DNA of 64,000 nucleotides. Source: Globomyces pollinis-pini. Taxonomy: Eukaryota > Chytridiomycota > Chytridiomycetes > Rhizophydiales > Globomycetaceae. The first letter of the stretch is position 1, and every line of letters starts with the position of its first letter. Below, piece by piece: positions 57,972 through 64,000 of this stretch. Below the pieces are notes generated by a model that saw nothing but the letters and a program-made list of their open reading frames with translations, had not been told where the DNA came from and ran no database searches. The stretch lies in NCBI GenBank assembly GCA_025399215.1, contig MU621108.1, positions 1 through 64,000 of the forward strand. The letters run 5' to 3'. Position numbers and translations under genes: made by a program.

Positions 57972-58182
57972 TGAGTTGATCAGGTTTACAGACCAATTTA
58001 ATAGATTTTAACCAAGGATGGTTGGTTTCAGTTTTATCTACTACCGATTTTACATGAGATTTAAAATCTGATTTATTTTTGATCAGGGATAGATCAAAAG
58101 TGATATGAGCTAATTGAGTAGGAGGGATGAAAGAGCACGAAGGATTAGCTAAAGGGATCCAATGATTTAGTAAATGTTTTCC
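57968..58182 (+). repeat. antisense copy of part of ATP-citrate lyase exon 1
   Basis: These 215 bp match 55779-55993 of this window in the same + strand orientation, with five mismatches by eye (about 98%). The source is ACL codons 11-82, read on the minus strand, so along the + strand CRN gene the copy is antisense. It sits exactly between two CRN-derived pieces. Short identity (ttgatgag/tttaatgag) at the left edge suggests a microhomology joint. There is no retained open frame of note. Confidence 0.93.
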
Positions 58183-58402
58183 GTTTATGTCGCTATTGCT
58201 TGCTCAGTTGGCTGGAATACACAAGCCAGTTTGCATGTGTACTGGGACAAACAGTGGAAACATCATCAATATCACCGAAAAGTCTACAATTATTCCTCAA
58301 TTTGTATCGTTATCCACTCTGCACAAGGAAGAAGATTATAAGGCTTTTTGGGATCAAAGATCAAAGTATTTAATGAGAAAACTTCAGTTCAAGTATACTT
58401 GA
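58183..58402 (+). pseudogene. second, partial Crinkler-like C-terminal fragment
   Basis: This stretch encodes SLLLAQLAGIHKPVCM, GTNSGNIINITEKSTIIPQF and EEDYKAFWDQRSKYLMRKLQ, which parallels the last 60 residues of the CRN-like gene just upstream. Similarity is only about 70% at protein level by eye, so it derives from a diverged paralogue rather than a fresh copy. It has no start of its own and runs into the antisense 3' end of the ZIP gene. Confidence 0.8.
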
Positions 58403-59103
58403 AATCATAGATCCTAGGGCTATTCCCTCGAAAGTCTGATGGAAACATAAAGCGATGAGCAGCGTGGTAAAATTATCGTCAGGAGTGACACCTAAAGTAA
58501 GACCAATAATCAACAAATGGAAAAGGATCCCTGCTTCTAAAATCATTGTCAGTATTCGTCCACGATTCGCTTGTTTGATTGCTATTGAAGAAGTTTCATA
58601 TTCAGGATCTATGGTTTCTACATCGAGTGTGAGAATGCTGGAAGTATCTGATTGTGGGATAGTTCTGTATCCACCTGTCGAAGGGTCGTACTTCTTTTCA
58701 TGATCTGATGCGCCTAGCTCAATCAATTGAACAAAAAATGCGGCTAGTAGTGCAAATAACTCCACATAGTTTGTACCATACTCTTTCCAAGGATCACCTA
58801 AACAAGGATTGAAGAATTTTTCAAAGGCATTTGGAAGTAAATGAATCCAAGCCGTTGCTGTTAAAGGTTAACATAAAGCATTTGTCAACCTGCAATAATA
58901 CCAATTCCAAACATTTTAAACAACTGAAGGATCTTTGCTATAATTGGCACTTTTCGACGTTCGCCCAAGAGAATTGTTCCAAATGTTCCCAGAGAAGAGA
59001 GACCCAACACCATGAATAATCCAAATATATGGTACCATAGATCATATTTCTGAAGAGCTTTGAAATTGCAAATATCATCAGAGACATTTGCTTGAGAAAC
59101 CAT
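58370..59103 (-). pseudogene. ZIP zinc/iron transporter, truncated at the 3' end
   Basis: The N-terminal half is a normal fungal ZIP permease. Visible are FGLFMVLGLSSLGTFGTILL, GIGIIAG joined by a roughly 32-nt intron to TAWIHLLPNAFEKFFNPCLG, a variable loop, and the two metal-site helices HLLIIGLTLGV and ALCFHQTFEGIALGS. Directly after the second, where three more helices should follow, the protein ends with about a dozen foreign residues read antisense through the CRN fragment. It is therefore likely non-functional, although a short product could still be made. The break shares its position with the neighbouring rearrangement. Confidence 0.75.
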
Positions 59104-59255
59104 CGAAGCTAACGCTCCTATCTAATAATTAGTAGCTAATTTTAAACCTGATGACTAAACCTGAAATATATAATAATCAATATAAAAGTTACATAGGATT
59201 TTGGGTAATTTTTTCATTTCATTTTTTGGTTGCTATTTTAACTAAAAAACAAATA

Positions 59256-60895
59256 ATGGCTCAGAAAGCTTATTCAGAATCGTTTGGACAACATTTCATT
59301 GCTTCCAAAGATTTAATTCCTGGTAAGTCTCACGATATGGAAATAATCAAATGGAAACTTTAAACTACTGAAAAATTAAAATCTAAAACTATATTAGGTG
59401 AATTGTTAATAACCGAAAATCCATTAGCAAAAGTATTAGACGAAAAGAATTATAATTCACATTGTGGAAACTGTTCAAAGGAATTAACCAAAAAAATTCT
59501 AAAATGTTCTGCTTGTTCATCAATTGTTTATTGCTGTATCAGCTGCCAGAGATCAGATTGGAAAATACATAAATTAGAATGTCAAGGTTTTAGAAAGGCA
59601 AAACCAAATAGACCAAATACAATGCTTCGACTTCTTTCACGGTAATACACCAATGTTGTCTCTTATCAACTAAATCTATACAAACTTCAATCATTTGTAT
59701 ACTGAATCTCTAGGTAACTATTTTTTCAATAATACAGTAGATTCTTATACGCAATTAACTTGAATCCACAGGTGTGTGATTTGATTACTGATTCTCAGAT
59801 GGCGGATGGACTTGGATCAAACGACCCTAAAGAAAGATTCAAACGAAATGGCGATCTGGGATCATTAGTATCTCACAAAGAGAAATTCTCATCCTCCAAA
59901 CTAGAATCATATGCTGAAATGATCATGGGTTTACCTCTGATTGTAAGACTTTATGTTCTAACTCTTTTAGGTGGAAGAGCATCATTTATTGTCTGCATCT
60001 GACATGATCACACTAATGTGTATCTTTAGCTCCAACTCGATGGCAATCTGTTCAGAGGTTTTTTTTTCTAGCTGAATATTAGGAAGGTACAAATATCGGT
60101 GTTGGTCTATATCCATTGATGGCAATTGCAAATCATTCGTATGTGAATATAATTTTTTAACGAATCTGGTAGATGCAACCCAAATGCGTGTGTTCAATTC
60201 AAAGATGGTATTGCACATATGCGTGTTATTCGTCCTATAAAGCAAGGAGAGCAGGTAATCCTTTCTAAACTCATTCTAGATATTTATCAGTTATATTGAA
60301 TCATTGGATTTTAAAGAAAATCGATTGAAGGCTTTACACGATCAATACTTCTTTCACTGTAAATGTACGTGGTGTACAGAGCAGGATCCATTTGACTTTG
60401 AAATGGATCACCAAACCCAAAACACAATGGATTCTTTTAAAACCCAATATATAAATGGAGACATTCATTCATATACTTTGGAAACACTAGCGATAGATTA
60501 CCAAAAGAGCATGAAGATATTTCCAAAAAATCACATCATTCCATTCCACATCCGCAAACAATACTTTGATAAATGTTTACAAAATGGAAATTGGCGTGAA
60601 TGTATTCAACTATCATTGGACAATGCCAAATGTCTTTCAATGACGTATGGCGATTACTTCCCACTGATTTCCATAAGTTACTATTATATCTTCAAATGCG
60701 CACAACATTTCAGTGATTCCAAGTCTATTGAACTTGCAAGGTAGATAAATATTGTTTGTAATGGTTAGGGAATATGGACTAGCTGTATGTAGAAACATGA
60801 AAATAACGCATCCAAATTCGGATATGTATGAACAGTTATGTAATGAATATCGAATGTGGTTGACGGATCTTGAATACGCTGGTCTTGAACAGTAA
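59256..60895 (+). CDS. SET and MYND domain protein (SMYD-like)
   Basis: SMYD proteins are lysine methyltransferases with a zinc finger inserted in the SET domain. The start reads MAQKAYSESFGQHFIASKDL. An intron of about 80 nt, long for this locus, follows. The MYND finger is complete: CGNCSKELTKKILKCSAC, then CCISCQRSDWKIHKLEC. The SET core has VGLYPLMAIANHS joined by an intron to CNPNACVQFKDGIAHMRVIR, then GEQIFISYIESLDFKENR and a post-SET Cys cluster CKCTWC. The C-terminus is helical, ending TDLEYAGLEQ. An in-frame ATG at 59151 would add 35 hydrophobic residues but the SMYD-like start favours 59256. Target protein unknown. Confidence 0.85.
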
Positions 60896-60995
60896 TAGTA
60901 GTCAGCTATATTCTTTTACCTGCTACAGTAACTGTTATTCACTACATATTAATAAAACGATTGCCTTTCATCATGTACTATATCTTGGAACCAGT

Positions 60996-61431
60996 TCATT
61001 TGGTTGATTTCATAAATGGCAGAATAATTTGATCATTTTGTTGGTAATGAATGGACCACTCATGATGTTTAAGAATTTTATCGCATGGTGACTGTATGGG
61101 AATAATTGAATCAGATTGAGTTAATGTAACAGTACAAATCCCATCAGAAAGAAACTGCACCCGATCCAACCAAATTTGGATTACAACCAACTCATACTCT
61201 TGGTATCCTGCCATAAGTGAACGTCATTAAGGTTATTGTTCCAAACAATTTCTCTACCTTTATTTCATTGCCACTTTTAAAATTATATTTTAGCAAAGTA
61301 GAATGAATCGTGTAACGGTCTTGCAACACATTGACATTTTGCTGGTAAATCGCATGGAAAGTTATGGCTTTACAATTCGAATCATAAAAGAACGAAATAG
61401 TGGATAAATGGTTAGCATGGTCAGCATGCAT
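60996..61431 (-). CDS. possible gene split by an intron, unrecognised
   Basis: Two overlapping reverse frames, one starting at 61431 (MHADHANHLSTISFFYDSNC) and one ending at 60996 (IWLDRVQFLSDGICTVTLTQ, ILKHHEWSIHYQQNDQIILP), can be linked by an intron of about 60 nt. No family is recognised. The start faces the trypsin B promoter, about 65 bp away. Confidence 0.4.
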
Positions 61432-61452
61432 TTATACCACGCGACTATTCAA

Positions 61453-61459
61453 TATAAAA
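61453..61459 (+). promoter_or_regulatory. TATA box of trypsin B
   Basis: TATAAAA lies 44 bp before the chosen start codon of trypsin B, mirroring the TATA box of trypsin A. Confidence 0.5.
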
Positions 61460-61496
61460 ACAAGTTAAAGTGAATTGTCTCAGTATCAAATTAAAA

Positions 61497-62264
61497 ATGA
61501 AACTTCTTCCAATTGTTGCTTTTGTCGCTACTGCCTTTGCTGCTCCAACTGATAAACCTGTTGTTGGTGGTACTCTTGTTGGATCACCAAATGTTTATCC
61601 ATGGTTGGTTGCTCTTCGCAAGAATGGGGCAGCTCATTGTGGTGGATCGCTCATCAGTCCTACCAAAATTCTAACTGCAGCCCACTGTACTGTTGGACAA
61701 ACTACCTCAAGCTTCCAAGCCTTTTACCGTCGTTATGACTTTACAAAGACGGCTGCATCTGAAGGTTCGACCACTTTTAGAGTCACCAAATTTACTGTTC
61801 ATCCTAACTACCGATCTACCTCTTCTGGTTTTGATGTTGCAATTTGGGATGTTGAACGCGTTTCCGGACCTGTGCCAACGATCTTTGCCAAACTTGATAC
61901 AGCTGGTGCCTTACTTAGCCCTGGACAGCCATTGAAGGTTGCAGGATGGGGAACACTTTCTTCCGGCGCTACTACCAGTCCAAGTAGAATGTACGAAACT
62001 GTTGTTCCAGTGACTACCAAAGCCGTTTGTGTCAATGCTTATCCATCACTCCAACAAGTGAACACTGTATTTTGTGCCGGATTTACTCAAGGAGGAAAAG
62101 ATACTTGTCAAGGAGACTCTGGTGGTCCAGCATTTGTCAGCAATGAAGATGGATCTGTAACTGTTGCAGGTGTTGTCTCCTTTGGACGTGGTTGTGCTTT
62201 ACCAAACTATCCAGGTGCTTATGCTACTGTTGCTACTTTATCATCTTGGATTAGAGCAAACTAG
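61497..62264 (+). CDS. secreted trypsin-like serine protease B (S1 family)
   Basis: A close paralogue of trypsin A, of the same length, about 80-85% identical by eye and also intronless. Signal peptide MKLLPIVAFVATAFA, propeptide APTDKP, mature start VVGGTLVGSPNVYPW. The triad is present (LTAAHC, FDVAIWDVE, DTCQGDSGGP) with the Asp that sets Lys/Arg specificity. I chose the Met at 61497 rather than the frame start at 61470 because it gives the same signal peptide as copy A. The main differences lie in the middle loops (YDFTKTAASEGSTTFRVTKF, SSGATTSPSRMYE). Confidence 0.95.
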   Translation: MKLLPIVAFVATAFAAPTDKPVVGGTLVGSPNVYPWLVALRKNGAAHCGGSLISPTKILTAAHCTVGQTTSSFQAFYRRYDFTKTAASEGSTTFRVTKFTVHPNYRSTSSGFDVAIWDVERVSGPVPTIFAKLDTAGALLSPGQPLKVAGWGTLSSGATTSPSRMYETVVPVTTKAVCVNAYPSLQQVNTVFCAGFTQGGKDTCQGDSGGPAFVSNEDGSVTVAGVVSFGRGCALPNYPGAYATVATLSSWIRAN

Positions 62265-62813
62265 ATTTTTTTCAATGCTGAAATAAACTCAACTCGTTAT
62301 TATGAAAATTTCATTCTATTTCTCACCTTTTGAGATTTTCTATTAGATTACCATTCAAATTTACTTTTTGTATTGCATTTTATCCCAACATATTTACTAT
62401 ATGGATATAGGCTTATAATACGTATTGGACAAAACAAATAGCCAGCCTATGGTTTTTTTTTTTGTCTAAATATTCATCAGATCATTAAGCGTGAAATAAA
62501 CAGTTTCATTCAAAAAGAATTGCCCACTTCAACCATTGAATCATATAAATTGGACATTATTTTAAGTAATTTTGCTAAATACAGCTCAATTTTTTTTATG
62601 TATGACAGCAGTACGCATACTTTTCTGTGTAAAACTGAGCGAAATTTCTGCAAGACATACTATTAAACGAAATCTGCTTTGTCATTGTGCGTAACGTATA
62701 ATGAAGATGATTTAAGAAAAAAAATATCAGACACCCAAAAATCATTGTCATTGAAATCGTGCTTTTTATCTTGTATTAGCAAAACAGTACTAGGAAAAAG
62801 GAAACTTGAAGGT
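62265..62813. other. intergenic, nothing recognised
   Basis: Convergent gap between trypsin B and the membrane-protein gene. It is AT-rich with poly-T runs and has no supported gene. Confidence 0.45.
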
Positions 62814-63636
62814 TTATTCCCGATCACTGATTGGATCAGCAAATGGTAAAGCTTCATCAAGAGTTACATATCCTTCACGAATACTATCCCAATACTTGAA
62901 CACGCAATATAAAAAAAATGCTTTCAAACAACATTTGATGATAATTAAAAGAGCAACAGAAAAAACTACAACTGAATTTTTTCCGCTTACGATAAACAAA
63001 AAACCAAAAAAATCCACCAGCAATTCAATGATGTCAATTATCAATCGTGCCCAACAAAAGTGAGATAAAAACTTGGCTTGCCGTTTCATTACTGCAACGA
63101 TCCCAAGACAGGATACAGCCAAGAAGAAAAGTTCTACTACATAGAGAGTGTAGCAAAATCCAATGAAATTCAACATTGCCATCCAAAAAAGAGTGGAAAG
63201 AATGATTGGCTTCAAAGGGACTTGTAATGTATCGTTATATGGACCGGTGTTAAATTTGAAGAGTTTGGGAGGCCTCGATAGAATAATTGCCAATGAATGT
63301 AAAGAAAGCATAGTTGGCTGGCTGGTCTCCAATTCTGGAACATCGGTGTTGGTTTGCTCGTTAAATTCTGTTGGTTGCTCAACAGCTCTTTGCTCTTGCA
63401 ATGAAACCAAATAAATTACCTCGGTTTTGTGTAACCAGAGTACTGTCATAGTTTTTTTGGGCACCTGCTACTACTCCTCTACAAGAAGTGACTTCAGCAG
63501 AGAGTGCTAAATAACCAGCGCTTGTGAAGTCTGTGGGGTTAATAATTCTCCATTCTCTGACTTCTTCTTCTGCTCTTCTGAGGCTTTCCGTTGCTTGCTG
63601 TAGGGCTGCTGTTGCTACTTCGGTTAGATTTGACAT
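62814..63636 (-). CDS. four-helix membrane protein, unknown family
   Basis: The N-terminus is a charged helix (LQQATESLRRAEEEVREW). A 34-nt intron ending GAG restores the frame from VTQNR to AVEQPTEFNEQTN. Four hydrophobic helices follow (LSTLFWMAMLNFIGFCYTLY, VELFFLAVSCLGIVAVM, IIELLVDFFGFLFIVSG, VVFSVALLIIIKCCLKAFFL), and a short acidic tail. It has a tetraspan-like layout but no motif that I can assign. Confidence 0.65.
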
Positions 63637-64000
63637 TTAAAGGATATAATAAAAGTTCCTGTGTGGGTTCTTATTGAACGCCTTCATTTAAACAGATTGA
63701 TTTTTAGAAACGTGATGATAATGAAATTTTTAGGGCTTTCATAACTTGTTGAACAGTAAACTAGCCCTGTAAGTGACTATTACACATGTTTCTTTAAGTA
63801 GTGGTAGTAGTCTATTCTTTAAAGGACGCGTTCAGTGGATCTTTCCACGATAGTATTATCATGCTTTATTGTTTGTTGAGTACTTTTCCATAATCCCCTT
63901 ATTAGATAATTCATTCAAATGTAAATAGTTAATCATGGTAGTCTATGATCGAAAATTGATTAATCTTTTTTAATTGCTCTGAATTGATTTTGCTATTCAC
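63637..64000. other. no gene recognised at right edge
   Basis: Upstream region of the last minus-strand gene. No open frame or motif is supported. Confidence 0.4.

Noticed and set aside
58183..58402. Fresh tandem duplication of the upstream Crinkler end
   Set aside because: The two CRN segments differ too much (about 70% protein identity by eye), unlike the 98% ACL fragment, so they are older paralogues.
58831..59019. 62-codon plus-strand frame
   Set aside because: It is antisense to the ZIP transporter N-terminal exons.

Overview
The window is intron-dense, AT-rich eukaryotic DNA with about 35 tightly packed protein genes on both strands. I see no rRNA, tRNA, CRISPR array or recognisable transposon. 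Almost every gene must be joined across very short introns, mostly 24-34 nt, that start GTAA/GTAT/GTTT, carry a CTAAC/TTAAC-like branch site and end in AG. This is why genes look broken into short open frames. Gene content points to a zoosporic, early-diverging fungus or close relative. Fungal-type families (VTC4 with SPX domain, an SFP1-like zinc finger, Prm10/ThrE-like membrane proteins, a Crinkler-like NTPase) sit beside ciliary and centriolar proteins (CEP44, a CIMIP2/FAM166-like protein, a giant WDR97/WDR87-like protein). A Rozella-like or chytrid-like organism would fit, but I cannot fix the lineage without a search.

Layout. 1-13.4 kb: CEP44, Derlin, a small unknown gene, an SFP1-like zinc-finger gene, DPH7 (diphthamide), a choline-transporter-like protein, CDC6, SFR1/Mei5 and an aldo-keto reductase. 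13.9-23.1 kb: a ciliary microtubule inner protein, mitochondrial GatB and the giant WD-repeat protein. 23.2-31.8 kb: an unresolved small gene, VTC4, DUS3 and a glutamyl-tRNA synthetase carrying a C-terminal EMAPII-type domain. 32-37.4 kb: three tandem ThrE/Prm10-like paralogues. 37.5-43 kb: an unknown gene, a WNK kinase and a La/LARP7-like protein. 44-46.7 kb: trypsin A, a polytopic membrane protein and a small possible MICOS protein. 46.9-52.2 kb: a flavin monooxygenase joined to 12 leucine-rich repeats, then two divergent genes whose products share a C-terminal motif. 52.4-59.1 kb: ATP-citrate lyase, URM1, and a rearranged patch where a Crinkler-like gene, an antisense fragment of ATP-citrate lyase, a second Crinkler fragment and a 3'-truncated ZIP transporter are welded together. 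59.2-63.7 kb: a SET/MYND protein, an unknown gene, trypsin B and a four-helix membrane protein.

The housekeeping genes cover DNA replication and repair (CDC6, SFR1), translation and tRNA biology (GluRS, GatB, DUS3, URM1, DPH7), ER quality control (Derlin), polyphosphate (VTC4) and acetyl-CoA supply (ACL). The most unusual items are the FAD-LRR fusion with one repeat per exon, the ACL/Crinkler/ZIP junction, the shared C-terminal motif of two neighbouring divergent genes, the GluRS-EMAPII fusion, and the near-uniform ultrashort introns. All homology calls were made by eye from motifs; none was checked against a database.
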